A DNA stretch of 64,000 bases from Blautia sp. (GCA_022777285.1 JALFGN010000056.1:1-64000); one strand, 5' to 3'; positions 7,913 to 18,578 are shown, counted from the first letter of the stretch. Notes: a model not told the origin generated them from the letters alone. Numbers and translations are program-made.

Positions 7913-9700
7913 TCAATCGAAAGAAATATGCAGCGTAACTCTTCCGCTTTCTATTTCTTCCAAATGTTTTTTGGTTTCCACAAGTTTCTGCAATCCTGCC
8001 AGATCGGTAGGTGCAAGATTTGACTTCTGATTTGCTATGCTGTCCCGTTTCAGTCTGCATACCGTTTCACGAATGGCTTTTTTTCGGTCTTCATCGCTTT
8101 CCAGATGCAGGGTGGCGTGAAATAAGGATGTCACTTCCTTTTGTTCTTCACTGTCCGTAAACCGGTTCAGAAGTTTTGCCGGATTTACTTCTCCCTTTTC
8201 CTGTTGTTCAAACAGCATGGACGCCACCTGATGATACAGGGGCGTTGTAAAATCTTCCGGTCCGATATATCCTTTTATGGTATCAAACATGTTCGGATAG
8301 GAAGTCAGCCAGGTAAGCATAAGCTTTTGTGCCGCTTCTTTTCCTTCTGTTTTTTTCTGCTGTTTCTTTTTTTCTCCGGATCCGTTTCTTGTCTGTATGG
8401 CAGGGCGGCTGCCGGAAAGAGCCATATGATTCACCATACGCCGCAGATCTTCCTGTCGGATCCGATATTTTTCGGATATACTCTCTATATAATTATTCCG
8501 TTCCAGTTCTTCCGGGAATTCCAGAAGTTTGGCGGCAATTGCCCGGTAAAACCGGGTTTTTCCCTCCGGATCGGATAAGTCGTATTCCTTTTCCATCACC
8601 TGAACTTCAAAAAGAAAATAGTTCATGGCATTTTCCAGTCTTTCTTCAAATGCCTCTTTTCCTTCTGCCTTGATAAATTCATCCGGGTCCTTATAAGGAG
8701 AAAGGTTCACAATCCGTGGACTGATGCCTGCCTCCCGCAGAATCGGAATGCCCCGCAGTGCTGCTTTTTGCCCTGCTTCATCACTGTCATAGGTCAGAAG
8801 GACTTCTTTTGTATATCGGCGCATAAGGCTTGCATGTCCGGATGTAAGGGCAGTTCCAAGAGACGCAACCGCATTGGTGAAGCCGGCCTGGTGCATGGAT
8901 ATGACATCCATATAGCCTTCGCAGATAATCAGATAATTTTTTCTTGTTTTTCTTGCAATATTCAAACCATACAGATTCCGGCTTTTATCAAAAATCTTTG
9001 TCTCCGGTGAATTCAGATATTTGGGTTTCGCATCTCCCATCACACGACCGCCGAACCCGATCACCCGGTTATTCACATCCATGATCGGAAACATGACACG
9101 ATTCCAGAATTTGTCCCGCATACCCTGTCGCTCGTCAAACGTGAACAGGCCTGCTTCTTTTAAAATCTGATCCGAGTATCCTTTTTCTTTCAGATACCGA
9201 TACAGACTGTCCGAATATTTGCTGGAATATCCAAGGCCAAAGGCCTTCATGGTCTCATCGGAAAGGGCGCGATTCTTCAGATAATCATACGCCTGTTTTC
9301 CGGATTCCTGCCGAAGCTGATAGTAATAAAAAGAGGCTGCTTTTTTATTGACCTCAAGCAGCACCGTCTTTAAGTCTGCTGCTGCTCTGGCTTCCCTGGA
9401 ATATTCCTGTTCCGGCAGCTTGATTCCGGCTCTGTCTGCCAGGTATTTCACTGCCTCCATAAAAGTGAAATTCTCATATTCCATGATAAATGTAAATACA
9501 TTTCCCCCTGCTCCGCACCCGAAACAATAATACATCTGTTTTCCGGGGCTTACGGAAAAGGAAGGGGATTTTTCGTTATGAAAAGGGCAGAGTCCGAAAT
9601 AGGAGCTTCCTTTTTTCTGCAGCCTTACATAACCGGATATAACATCTACAATATCATTTTTCATACGGATTTCTTCAATCAAGTCATCCGAGTAATACAT
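7913..9700 (-). CDS. dnaG: DNA primase
   Basis: It synthesises RNA primers for replication. The N-terminal CHC2 zinc finger is visible (CPFHNEKSPSFSVSPGKQ then YYCFGCGAGG). The catalytic TOPRIM core has RVIGFGGRVMGDAKPKYLNSPET, ICEGYMDVI and the metal-binding TYDSDEAGQ. The C-terminal helicase-binding region is less conserved. I chose the internal ATG at 9700 (MYYSDDLIEEI), giving 595 residues. Its A overlaps the TAA of dgt (TAATG) and it has GGATGGAG upstream, while the ATG five codons earlier has no proper spacing. It is translationally coupled to dgt and is followed by rpoD. Confidence 0.97.
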   Translation of the reverse strand: MYYSDDLIEEIRMKNDIVDVISGYVRLQKKGSSYFGLCPFHNEKSPSFSVSPGKQMYYCFGCGAGGNVFTFIMEYENFTFMEAVKYLADRAGIKLPEQEYSREARAAADLKTVLLEVNKKAASFYYYQLRQESGKQAYDYLKNRALSDETMKAFGLGYSSKYSDSLYRYLKEKGYSDQILKEAGLFTFDERQGMRDKFWNRVMFPIMDVNNRVIGFGGRVMGDAKPKYLNSPETKIFDKSRNLYGLNIARKTRKNYLIICEGYMDVISMHQAGFTNAVASLGTALTSGHASLMRRYTKEVLLTYDSDEAGQKAALRGIPILREAGISPRIVNLSPYKDPDEFIKAEGKEAFEERLENAMNYFLFEVQVMEKEYDLSDPEGKTRFYRAIAAKLLEFPEELERNNYIESISEKYRIRQEDLRRMVNHMALSGSRPAIQTRNGSGEKKKQQKKTEGKEAAQKLMLTWLTSYPNMFDTIKGYIGPEDFTTPLYHQVASMLFEQQEKGEVNPAKLLNRFTDSEEQKEVTSLFHATLHLESDEDRKKAIRETVCRLKRDSIANQKSNLAPTDLAGLQKLVETKKHLEEIESGRVTLHISFD

Positions 9701-10707
9701 TAATAAACGCTCCATCCTTTCGGGATAAATATCTCCCTGAATTTTTCCATTGCATATTGATCTGTCATTCCTGAAATATAGTCACAGACAACCCGTTTTT
9801 TTTCTTCTCCGCTTTTCAGGAGTCTTTTGTATTCTTCCGACATCTTTTCCGGATGCTGAATATAATATCCGTAAAGTGATTCCACCAGTTGTTCTGCTTT
9901 TTCTTCCTCTTCTTTTGCAGCCGGATACAAATACACATCCTGAAACATAATACTGCGCAGATCCATCAGACCTTCCTGGATTGCAGGAGACATACGGATC
10001 TCTGACTGTCCTCTGCTGTTTTCCACAATATCATGGACAAAGGTATTCAGACGTTCTCTTGTCGTGTATCCAAGCAGCATACGCAATGTAATGGGAATGT
10101 TGTCTTCCGTAATGATACCGGCCCGCTGTGCATCATCCATATCATGGTGAATATAGGATATTTTGTCGCAGAGCCTTACGATCTGCCCCTCCAGTGTGTG
10201 CGGAGTGCCGCTTGTGCGGTGGTTGCGGATGCCGTCCCGGACTTCCAAGGTCAGATTCAGACCTGCCCCATTCTTTTCCAGTCGTTCCACCACCCGTAAA
10301 CTCTGTTTGTAATGAGCAAACCCCAGGGGGCACACCCGGTCCAGTGCCCGTTCTCCTGCATGACCAAACGGTGTATGCCCCAGATCATGTCCAAGCGCAA
10401 TGGCTTCCACCAGATCTTCATTCAGCCGCAATGCCTTCGCAATGGTTCTGGCAGTCTGTGATACTTCCAGTGTGTGCGTCAGACGATTTCGATAATGATC
10501 TCCCTGCGGTGACAGAAAGACTTGTGTTTTGTCTTTCATCCGTCGAAAAGACTTACTGTGAAGAATTCTGTCCCGATCCCTCTGATAAACCGTCCGGATG
10601 TCACACTCTTCTTCATACCGGTCTCTCCCTTTGCTCTGTGCACTGTGAGAAGCATAAGGACTTAAAATAGCCAATTCACGATTTTCCATTTCTTCCCGAA
10701 TATTCAT
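9700..10707 (-). CDS. Deoxyguanosinetriphosphate triphosphohydrolase-like HD protein
   Basis: A 335-residue HD-superfamily phosphohydrolase of the dGTPase-like group, which cleaves dNTPs to deoxynucleoside plus triphosphate. Metal-site motifs are RNRLTHTLEVSQTARTI (first H), ALGHDLGHTPFGHAGE (HD pair) and the later HHDMDDAQRAG. The start at 10707 (MNIREEMENRELAIL) has AAAGGGGG about 8 bases upstream; the longer ATG 19 codons earlier runs through a hairpin at 10725-10763 and is unlikely. It directly precedes dnaG with a one-base overlap, as in many Clostridia. Substrate preference cannot be read from sequence. Confidence 0.9.
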   Translation of the reverse strand: MNIREEMENRELAILSPYASHSAQSKGRDRYEEECDIRTVYQRDRDRILHSKSFRRMKDKTQVFLSPQGDHYRNRLTHTLEVSQTARTIAKALRLNEDLVEAIALGHDLGHTPFGHAGERALDRVCPLGFAHYKQSLRVVERLEKNGAGLNLTLEVRDGIRNHRTSGTPHTLEGQIVRLCDKISYIHHDMDDAQRAGIITEDNIPITLRMLLGYTTRERLNTFVHDIVENSRGQSEIRMSPAIQEGLMDLRSIMFQDVYLYPAAKEEEEKAEQLVESLYGYYIQHPEKMSEEYKRLLKSGEEKKRVVCDYISGMTDQYAMEKFREIFIPKGWSVY

Positions 10708-10724
10708 GATGCACGCCCCCTTTC

Positions 10725-10763
10725 TGTTCCCTTTCGGCATTTTTTCGTCGAAAGCAGGGAACA
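10725..10763 (-). promoter_or_regulatory. Inverted repeat in the leader of the dGTPase-like gene
   Basis: TGTTCCCT and AGGGAACA flank a loop that also contains CTTTCG/CGAAAG, giving two nested or competing stems about 20-40 bases before the start codon. No T-run follows, so it is a leader structure rather than a plain terminator. A regulatory role is inferred only. Confidence 0.35.
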
Positions 10764-10805
10764 TCCTTCTGAACTATTATTACGGACACAGCACCAATTT
10801 CCTTT

Positions 10806-11639
10806 TCATTCCACAAAAAATTTCTGTAAAAGTGAAATTTCTTCCCCATATCCCTTCAGATCATTGGGCGTTTCCAGATAAAAAGGAAGATTTTTCAAAG
10901 CAGGATGGTTGATGATACGAATCATGGCCTCCAAGCCTATCGTTCCTTCTCCGATTCGGGCATGCCGGTCCTTATGACTGTTCCACCCATACAGACTGTC
11001 ATTCAGATGAATGGCCTTTAATCTGGAAAGTCCGATGATCCGGTCAAATTCTTCAAGAACCGGATCCAGATGGTTCACAAGATCGTACCCTGCATCATAC
11101 ACATGACAAGTATCCAGACAGACGCCCATCTTTTCCTTTTTCTCCACTCGATCCAGAATCTCCCGCAATTCTTCAAAAGAACGGCCCACTTCACTGCCCT
11201 TGCCTGCCATTGTCTCCAAAAGCACCGTAGTACTCTGCTCTTCGGTCAGAATTCCGTTCAACATTTCAGCAATCAAAGCGATCCCCTTTTGGGCACCTTG
11301 TCCCACATGACTGCCCGGATGAAAATTATAATAATTTCCCGGTGTATATTCCATACGCGCAAGATCATCTTTCATGACCATCCAGGCAAATTCCCGCACC
11401 TTCTCATCTGCTGAACAGGCATTGAGCGTATAAGGTGCATGTGCAAGAATACAGGGAAATTTCTGTTCCCCGGCAAAAGCAAGAAAACGGGACACATCCT
11501 CCGGATCGATCTCCTTGGCTTTTCCACCCCGTGGATTCCTTGTAAAAAACTGAAACGTATTTGCATTGATTTTCACTGCTTCTTTGCCCATGGCTGCATA
11601 ACCCTTTGAAGAAGACAGGTGACATCCGATTGTAATCAT
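10806..11639 (-). CDS. nfo: Deoxyribonuclease IV (AP endonuclease)
   Basis: Endonuclease IV, a zinc-dependent TIM-barrel enzyme that cuts DNA 5' of abasic sites in base excision repair. It has the family start [13 protein letters not shown], then [56 protein letters not shown] and [11 protein letters not shown], which carry the metal ligands. I chose the ATG at 11639 (277 residues), with AGGAG six bases before it, over a start nine codons upstream. A tRNA gene lies 96 bases upstream with its own terminator between, so nfo is probably transcribed separately. Confidence 0.97.
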   Translation of the reverse strand: MITIGCHLSSSKGYAAMGKEAVKINANTFQFFTRNPRGGKAKEIDPEDVSRFLAFAGEQKFPCILAHAPYTLNACSADEKVREFAWMVMKDDLARMEYTPGNYYNFHPGSHVGQGAQKGIALIAEMLNGILTEEQSTTVLLETMAGKGSEVGRSFEELREILDRVEKKEKMGVCLDTCHVYDAGYDLVNHLDPVLEEFDRIIGLSRLKAIHLNDSLYGWNSHKDRHARIGEGTIGLEAMIRIINHPALKNLPFYLETPNDLKGYGEEISLLQKFFVE

Positions 11640-11691
11640 ATTTTCTCCTTTATCCATCCCTGTCATAGAAAACGATTGTCTGGAAACGAAA

Positions 11692-11729
11692 AAACGGAAA
11701 AGCTTTTATCTCTAACAGCTTTTCCGTTT
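11692..11729 (-). terminator. Terminator of the tRNA-Leu transcript
   Basis: AAACGGAAAAGC pairs with GCTTTTCCGTTT around a 14-base loop, and on the minus strand it is followed by a T-run. It lies 7 bases past the mature tRNA 3' end. Confidence 0.85.
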
Positions 11730-11735
11730 CCTTTA

Positions 11736-11819
11736 TGCGGAAGATGGGACTTGAACCCACACGACCTTTCGACCACTAGATCCTTAGTCTAGCCTGTCTG
11801 CCAATTCCAGCACTTCCGC
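11736..11819 (-). tRNA. tRNA-Leu, anticodon AAG
   Basis: An 84-nt class II tRNA on the minus strand. The acceptor GCGGAAG pairs with CTTCCGC, the discriminator is A and the 3' CCA is not encoded. The anticodon stem CTAGA/TCTAG encloses the loop CTAAGGA, giving anticodon AAG with U33 and G37. A long variable arm typical of leucine tRNAs follows, then the T arm GTGGG-TTCAAGT-CCCAT. A34 is normally deaminated to inosine by TadA, allowing CUU/CUC reading. Confidence 0.95.
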
Positions 11820-11861
11820 TTTTTTCTTTGTCGTTTTTTCTCTTGCTTAACGACAAGACAA

Positions 11862-11890
11862 AGTATATCATCCCTTTTCGGTTTCGTCAA
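11862..11890 (-). promoter_or_regulatory. Promoter of tRNA-Leu
   Basis: Minus-strand TTGACG (11890-11885) and TATACT (11867-11862) have a 17-base spacer. A leader of about 40 bases precedes the mature tRNA. Confidence 0.85.
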
Positions 11891-11899
11891 TACCTTTTT

Positions 11900-12820
11900 T
11901 TAAATTTTTTTAAAATTTTTTTTAATTCTGTCTTCACCATACAATACACGTTTTTTCAGTTCTTCTGTCAGACTTCTTTTCGCTTCGATGCTGGAGGTTT
12001 TTTCGGTGACGCTTTCCTGGAATCTGTCCCATTCGTCCAGCAGTCCCTGGCCATGGGGAACAAGATAGGCACCTGCATCGCTTCCAAGGGCCATGGTTAC
12101 TCCGAGTTCAAATCCACGCCGGATATTTCGTTTTCCTGTTTCATAGATGCTATGAAGCAACTCTTCCGAGAATCGTCCGCTTCCGAACATATTTGGTACA
12201 ACCGTAACCGTAGGTACCCATACAATAGAAGCATCGGCCATCATTTTCAGGGTTTCTTCCCGGATATAGTTTCCGTGTTCCACGCTGTCTGCCCCGGCTT
12301 CGATCAGTTCTTCCACTGCCTGTGCTCCATTTGTATGGCTCATAACCGCAAAGCCTTCTTCGTGGGCAATGTGCACCATTTCTTTTACTTCCTGAAATTT
12401 CAGTGCTTCTCCTGTAATGCTTCCATCTGTGTCAAAGTTCATAATGCCGGTCGTCATGATCTTGATAAAATCTGCCTTTCTTCTGCCTGCTTCTTTTACC
12501 AGATCCGCATATTCTTTCATGGTAGCAAAGCCTTTTCCTACAATGCCGCCATAATGTCCGTTTTTATGAATGGCAAATACAGGCGTCCGGTAATCAATCC
12601 CGTATTCCGGGGCCAGCTGCCTGGCCCGTTCGGATACGCCCAGGGCATCTCCTCCATCCCGGATGAAGGAAATGCCTTTTTCCTGATATTGTTTGAAATG
12701 GCTGTGGATTACACGTTCATCCACACCGTTTCTATGTTTTTGCACTGCTTCTTTATAGTTGACTGCGTTCATAAAAATGTGCGCATGGTTTTCACCAAAT
12801 TCTACTGTCTGTGTGTCCAT
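11900..12820 (-). CDS. Amidohydrolase-superfamily metal-dependent hydrolase
   Basis: A 306-residue TIM-barrel amidohydrolase with the full metal-site series: HAH in ENHAHIFM near residue 13, lysine in FIKIMTTG, histidines in VMSHTNG and VEHGNYI, and aspartate in MALGSDAGA. It consists essentially of the barrel. The N-terminal beta-sandwich half-domain that many 400-residue relatives carry is missing, so this is either a compact subfamily or a shortened one. The start ATG at 12820 lies two bases after the glpK stop with AGAGG upstream, so it is translated from the glpK message. Imidazolonepropionase or prolidase-like labels would be guesses; the substrate is unknown. Confidence 0.85.
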   Translation of the reverse strand: MDTQTVEFGENHAHIFMNAVNYKEAVQKHRNGVDERVIHSHFKQYQEKGISFIRDGGDALGVSERARQLAPEYGIDYRTPVFAIHKNGHYGGIVGKGFATMKEYADLVKEAGRRKADFIKIMTTGIMNFDTDGSITGEALKFQEVKEMVHIAHEEGFAVMSHTNGAQAVEELIEAGADSVEHGNYIREETLKMMADASIVWVPTVTVVPNMFGSGRFSEELLHSIYETGKRNIRRGFELGVTMALGSDAGAYLVPHGQGLLDEWDRFQESVTEKTSSIEAKRSLTEELKKRVLYGEDRIKKNFKKI

Positions 12821-12822
12821 CT

Positions 12823-14337
<1,515 letters not shown>

Positions 14338-14428
14338 TCAATACAATAAAGCTGCCCTGTCAAAAGATACTTTCTTTCAACCTGACAGCTCTTTTCTCTG
14401 TTCTCAGAGCACGTTTCTGTTTTCTTTT

Positions 14429-14457
14429 ATTGTATCTCGTTTTGTCTCTTTTTTCAA
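14429..14457 (-). promoter_or_regulatory. Promoter of glpK
   Basis: Minus-strand TTGAAA (14457-14452) and TACAAT (14434-14429) are 17 bases apart, leaving a 5' leader of about 100 nt that contains the inverted repeat at about 14355-14388. Confidence 0.7.
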
Positions 14458-14464
14458 CACAAAT

Positions 14465-14689
14465 CTAACGAAACAATTCATCAATACTGGTTTCCAATTC
14501 ATCTGCAATGGTCAGAAGTGTTTCTACAGAAACCTGTGTTGGCATCTGAGGTGCCTCAATATTACTCATATGCGTGCGGCTGATTCCTACTGCCTCTGCC
14601 AGTTGTGCCTGTGTCATGCCTTTTGATTTTCGGCAATCCGAAATTTTAATCCCTAAACGCTGCAGTCGTGCATCATATTCTTTACTCAT
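14465..14689 (-). CDS. Small XRE-family HTH regulator
   Basis: A 74-residue single-domain Cro/CI-type DNA-binding protein. The HTH is clear: LGIKISDCRKSKGMTQAQLAEAVGISRTHMSNIE, followed by PTQVSVETLLTIADELETSIDELF, the normal helix 4-5 ending. It has no effector domain. RBS AAAGGGGATTACCGTC precedes the ATG. It lies between sleC and glpK on the same strand, with its own promoter at 14778-14806, and could control glpK just downstream, but no operator is demonstrated. Confidence 0.9.
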   Translation of the reverse strand: MSKEYDARLQRLGIKISDCRKSKGMTQAQLAEAVGISRTHMSNIEAPQMPTQVSVETLLTIADELETSIDELFR

Positions 14690-14777
14690 GACGGTAATCC
14701 CCTTTCTTTTTCGGTATCCGATTCCAGAACGGATTCTTCCTATTTTAATTATGCAATAAATCCAGAGGCTTATCTAT

Positions 14778-14806
14778 ACTATATTTGTGAATAATGAGAT
14801 GAGCAA
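14778..14806 (-). promoter_or_regulatory. Promoter of the small XRE regulator
   Basis: Minus-strand TTGCTC (14806-14801) and TATAGT (14783-14778) have a 17-base spacer, about 90 bases before the start codon. Confidence 0.6.
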
Positions 14807-14810
14807 TCCT

Positions 14811-16073
14811 TTATACCAGTTCCGCAATTCTGGTTACTCCAACATAAATATCCTGAATTTTATACCAGGTGGGATAATCAATGATTCCTGTTACCGGAAG
14901 CCCGAAGACGCGCTGAAATGCCCGGACTGCCTGCTGTGTATTTTCTCCATAGATACCGTCCACACGTACAGAAGGAAGTGCCGGATAGCCCTCCCGGATG
15001 GCATTGAGCTGTTCCTGTATCTGGGAAACTTTATTTCCTGATGCGCCGATATCCAGATCATATCCCGGCCAGGACAATGGAATTCCTGCGATTTCTTCTG
15101 CTGTATTGATATACATATTGCTTCCATAGAAACTCCGGATAATCTCAATTGCCGAATATCCCTGATCTCCCAGATACTTACTCCCCCACTGTGTCATCCA
15201 GTCCGGACATTGTACCCGTTCGCCGTCACAATACTGGGTAAGTATCGGCTGGCGCACACCAGGTCTTGACAGATAACTGGAGAAAATCTCATCCACAACT
15301 TCGGAAATGGTATCAAAGATATTTCTTCCCGGCATCCATTTATGGTCAAAGGCGGTAGAAGAAGTAATCGTAAAATCAAATCCTTTGTTTCGGTACCATT
15401 CCGTATAAACACGGTTCAAAGTAAAGGACATGATCGCCAGCACATTGGCTTTGATCGTTTCCCTTGGCCATGTGGCATAGATTTCGCTGGATGCCACGTT
15501 CTTGATATACTCTCTGTAACGCACATAATAATCCGATGCTGTAGGATCGGAAGGCACTCCATCATGAACTACAATAAATTCCGGAATCACAACACGGCTC
15601 AATACGATTTCACCGGTTTCGTTTACCGGTTTGATTTCATCTTCCGGTATTTTTGGAGGGTAATTTCCATACAGGGTATGATCCGGAATGGTAATTACTT
15701 CAAATGGTCCTGTTTCTCTTTCCTTTAAATATGCTGTCTGTAAAGCGGTAATACCGGATAAGATCTCTGCTCCGGAAATATCAAGCGGTTCAAATCCTTC
15801 TGCCTGTATATGAAAATTATATTCCGAATAAGGCTGATACTCAGAAGGATCCAGGCTGTATGCAAGGGGCGGTGCCGGAAGCTCGATTTCCGGTGTCCGT
15901 CCGTTTGCATCTGTCTGAAGCCGCTCGATCACAGCATCCGGATCTCCTTTATAAGAAATATCGATCTGAGCATTCTCCACCGGAATATTCCTGGAAGAGG
16001 AAAGGACAAAAACCCGCAGTTGTCCCTGCTCCGGTCTGTCATTCTGCATGGCCCGCAAAGAAGAATAGCGCAT
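14811..16073 (-). CDS. sleC: Spore cortex-lytic protein, SleC-like
   Basis: A 420-residue protein matching the clostridial SleC family, which degrades spore cortex peptidoglycan at germination. The N-terminal 130 residues (GQLRVFVLSSSRNIPVENAQIDISYKG) form the pro-region. The central domain has the family-typical VIPEFIVVHDGVPSDP, YIKNVASSEIYATWP, ALNRVYTEWYRNKG-like SFTLNRVYTEWYRNKGFDF, and QYCDGERVQCPDWMTQWGSKYLGDQGY. The C-terminal 70 residues are a PG_binding_1 repeat (SVRVDGIYGENTQQAVRAFQRVFGLPVTG). No classical signal peptide is seen, as expected for forespore or mother-cell delivery. The RBS GAGG lies inside a terminator-like hairpin (16078-16101). Its presence implies a spore-forming lineage. 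Confidence 0.88.
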   Translation of the reverse strand: MRYSSLRAMQNDRPEQGQLRVFVLSSSRNIPVENAQIDISYKGDPDAVIERLQTDANGRTPEIELPAPPLAYSLDPSEYQPYSEYNFHIQAEGFEPLDISGAEILSGITALQTAYLKERETGPFEVITIPDHTLYGNYPPKIPEDEIKPVNETGEIVLSRVVIPEFIVVHDGVPSDPTASDYYVRYREYIKNVASSEIYATWPRETIKANVLAIMSFTLNRVYTEWYRNKGFDFTITSSTAFDHKWMPGRNIFDTISEVVDEIFSSYLSRPGVRQPILTQYCDGERVQCPDWMTQWGSKYLGDQGYSAIEIIRSFYGSNMYINTAEEIAGIPLSWPGYDLDIGASGNKVSQIQEQLNAIREGYPALPSVRVDGIYGENTQQAVRAFQRVFGLPVTGIIDYPTWYKIQDIYVGVTRIAELV

Positions 16074-16077
16074 AAAA

Positions 16078-16101
16078 AGACCTCAAAAAACTCGTTGGTC
16101 T
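16078..16101 (-). terminator. Terminator-like hairpin of the rseP operon overlapping the sleC RBS
   Basis: Minus strand AGACC and GGTCT flank a 14-base loop, and a T-run runs directly into the sleC start. The GAGG of the sleC ribosome binding site is part of the right arm, so read-through from rseP would be terminated or poorly translated. Confidence 0.55.
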
Positions 16102-16132
16102 ATTTTATGCGCTATCCTTTTAATTGTGTCAT

Positions 16133-17434
16133 TTAAAGACGTTTGATATCATTAAATAATACAAATACCATGAGTATCATCAGGAGTACAAAACCTGCAA
16201 AGTGTATCATTCCTTCCACATTCGGATTGACTTTTTTTCTTGTCAGAGCTTCTGCAAAGAGAAAGACCAGCCGGCCTCCATCCAGTGCAGGCAGCGGAAG
16301 CAGATTCATCACTCCCAGGTTTGCAGAGAGCAGGATTGCCCAGTAGAGCATCTGCATCCACATAATGACCGTCCCCTCCGATTTTGCCTCTTCCACAGAA
16401 CTTCCGATCGCATCTACGATTCCCACAGGACCGGACAGATCATTCACTGTAAAAGTGCCTTTGATGAGTAAAGCGAGGCTTTCAATGGTACTGGAAATCC
16501 AATAGCGTACTTCCACGGCACTGTACTGAATCACACCGGCAAAATTTGTTTTTTCTCTGTAGAGATTATAGACGAAGCCTCTGCTTACCAGTCTGCGCAC
16601 CGTCGGTGTCGCTGTAAATTCCTTCACTCTTCCATCTCTGTCTACGGTCAAGGTAACTGCTTCACTTGTCATCGGATTCTGATCAAAATATTCCTGAAGT
16701 TCTTTTGCATTCTCCACAGCCGTTCCATTGACCGCTGTAATCACATCGCCTGCCTGAACGCCTGCTTTCATCAAGGCTCCATCCACATAAATCTCTGTGA
16801 TTTCCGCTTCTCCTTCCGGAAGATAACTGAAACCAAGCATATATTGTTCTTCGCTTGCTGCTGTAAAATTCAGATCCAGAATTTCTCCGTTCCGGTTGAC
16901 TTTCATATGGATTTCGTTATCCTGCATACCATGAAGAGATTCATAGAGACTGACATCTCTTCCGATCGAAATATGTTTTCCCTGATATTGTATGATCCGG
17001 TCACCTTCCTGCAGCCCTGCTTCTGCTGCAGGGGATCCTTCTTCCACCTGAAGAACCGTAGCCGGGTCATAACCGATTACACTGGTAATAATCAGTGCAA
17101 GTAAAAATGCAAGAATAAAATTAAATACCGGTCCTGCAGCGACCACGGTGATTCTTCCCCAAACAGAAGCATTGTTAAAGGAACCTGGTCCCGTCTCTTC
17201 TCCGTCTTCACCGGCCATCATACAGGAACCTCCGATTGGAAACAGCTTCAGGGAATAACGCGTTTCCCCTTTCACTGCGGACAGGATTCTTGGTCCCATT
17301 CCAAGAGAAAATTCCGTTACTTCGATTCCATTCTTTTTTGCAAGAAGAAAATGACCAAGCTCATGGAAAATTACAATCACAGAAAAAATGATCACCGCGA
17401 TCAGGAGATTCAGAATCTTACTCAAACCTGTCAA
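16133..17434 (-). CDS. rseP: RIP site-2 metalloprotease RseP
   Basis: A membrane zinc protease of the S2P family that cuts transmembrane substrates such as anti-sigma factors. The zinc motif HELGH lies in the first membrane helix (IVIFHELGHFLLAKK). The third zinc ligand is in NLLPLPALDGGRLVF near the C terminus. Two PDZ domains lie between them (one with DRIIQYQGKHI, one with DVITAVNGTAVENAKEL), unlike the single-PDZ Bacillus form. No ATG precedes HELGH in a sensible position. I chose TTG at 17434, one base after the dxr stop with AGGTGG upstream; another TTG three codons later is possible. It is the last gene of the pyrH operon. Confidence 0.93.
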   Translation of the reverse strand: MTGLSKILNLLIAVIIFSVIVIFHELGHFLLAKKNGIEVTEFSLGMGPRILSAVKGETRYSLKLFPIGGSCMMAGEDGEETGPGSFNNASVWGRITVVAAGPVFNFILAFLLALIITSVIGYDPATVLQVEEGSPAAEAGLQEGDRIIQYQGKHISIGRDVSLYESLHGMQDNEIHMKVNRNGEILDLNFTAASEEQYMLGFSYLPEGEAEITEIYVDGALMKAGVQAGDVITAVNGTAVENAKELQEYFDQNPMTSEAVTLTVDRDGRVKEFTATPTVRRLVSRGFVYNLYREKTNFAGVIQYSAVEVRYWISSTIESLALLIKGTFTVNDLSGPVGIVDAIGSSVEEAKSEGTVIMWMQMLYWAILLSANLGVMNLLPLPALDGGRLVFLFAEALTRKKVNPNVEGMIHFAGFVLLMILMVFVLFNDIKRL

Positions 17435-17435
17435 T

Positions 17436-18578
17436 TTACCACCTGCTTTCAATCTTTCTGTAAGTTTCCTGTTCCAGAGTAATGATTTCTTCTACTCCGG
17501 GGTTTTTTATAACCGAATGTGCATTCATAGTTTCTTCAATGATCGTATAAATATCCAGAAAACGGATTTTTCTCTTCAGGAACAATTCTACCGCTTTTTC
17601 ATTGGCAGCATTAAATACCGTAGGCATAGAACCGCCGATTCTGGATGCCTGCATGGCAAGCGGAAGTCCCCGGAAAGTTTCCATATCCGGATTCTCAAAT
17701 GTAATCGAACCAAGGGCAGCAAAATCCAGACGCTCGCCATCCAGGAAGCGCCGTTCTCCGCCATACAAAGCATACTGGATCGGAAGACGCATATCCGGTG
17801 TTCCCAACTGCGCTATGATTCCTCCATCCACAAATTCGATCATAGAATGAATCACACTCTGCGGCTGTACTACCACCTGGATATGATCCAGATCCATGTC
17901 AAAGAGCCATTTTGCTTCCATCACTTCCAGCCCTTTATTCACAAGAGTTGCAGAATCAATCGTAATTTTCTGCCCCATAGACCAGTTTGGATGTTTCAGC
18001 GCATCTTCTACCTGAATATTCTCCAGTTCTTCCCGTTTTCTGCCCCGGAAAGGTCCGCCGGATGCAGTAATCAGCAATTTGTGCACTGCCCGGGAAGATT
18101 CTCCGTTCAATGCCTGAAAGATGGCACTGTGTTCACTGTCTACCGGAAGGATCCGAACTCCGTATTTCTTTGCCATAGGCATGATGATATGCCCCGCAGT
18201 CACCAGCGTTTCCTTATTTGCAAGGGCAATGTCTTTTCCTGCCTGAATACCTGCTATGGTAGGACGGATACCGATCATTCCCACAATGGCAGTTACCAGA
18301 ATATCAGACGCTTCCATGGCTGCCATTTCCATGAGTCCTTCCATTCCTCCCAGTATCTTACAGTCAGTATCTGCAACCCTTTCCCTTAACTCCTGTGCTT
18401 TTTTTTCATCTCCTACTGCTGCCAGTTTCGGATGAAACTGACGGATCTGCTGCTCCAGCATGGTAATATTGCTGCCTGCTGCCAGCCCTGTCACCTCCAG
18501 ATCCTCTTTCTTACTGATCACATCCAGCGTCTGGGTTCCAATCGAACCGGTCGACCCTAATATCGCAATTCTCTTCAT
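17436..18578 (-). CDS. dxr: 1-deoxy-D-xylulose 5-phosphate reductoisomerase
   Basis: The second step of the MEP isoprenoid pathway: DXP to MEP, NADPH-dependent. The N-terminal nucleotide-binding motif is GSTGSIGTQTLDVI. The catalytic/metal segments are LPVDSEHSAIFQ, TASGGPFRG, HPNWSMGQKITIDSATLVNKGLEVMEA and VVQPQSVIHSMIEF. The 380-residue length is standard. It lies between cdsA (12-base gap) and rseP and supplies precursors for UppS upstream in the same operon. Confidence 0.97.
   Translation of the reverse strand: MKRIAILGSTGSIGTQTLDVISKKEDLEVTGLAAGSNITMLEQQIRQFHPKLAAVGDEKKAQELRERVADTDCKILGGMEGLMEMAAMEASDILVTAIVGMIGIRPTIAGIQAGKDIALANKETLVTAGHIIMPMAKKYGVRILPVDSEHSAIFQALNGESSRAVHKLLITASGGPFRGRKREELENIQVEDALKHPNWSMGQKITIDSATLVNKGLEVMEAKWLFDMDLDHIQVVVQPQSVIHSMIEFVDGGIIAQLGTPDMRLPIQYALYGGERRFLDGERLDFAALGSITFENPDMETFRGLPLAMQASRIGGSMPTVFNAANEKAVELFLKRKIRFLDIYTIIEETMNAHSVIKNPGVEEIITLEQETYRKIESRW

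Noticed and set aside
14355..14388. Riboswitch in the glpK leader
   Set aside because: Only short competing stems are visible; no known riboswitch core. At most an antitermination leader.
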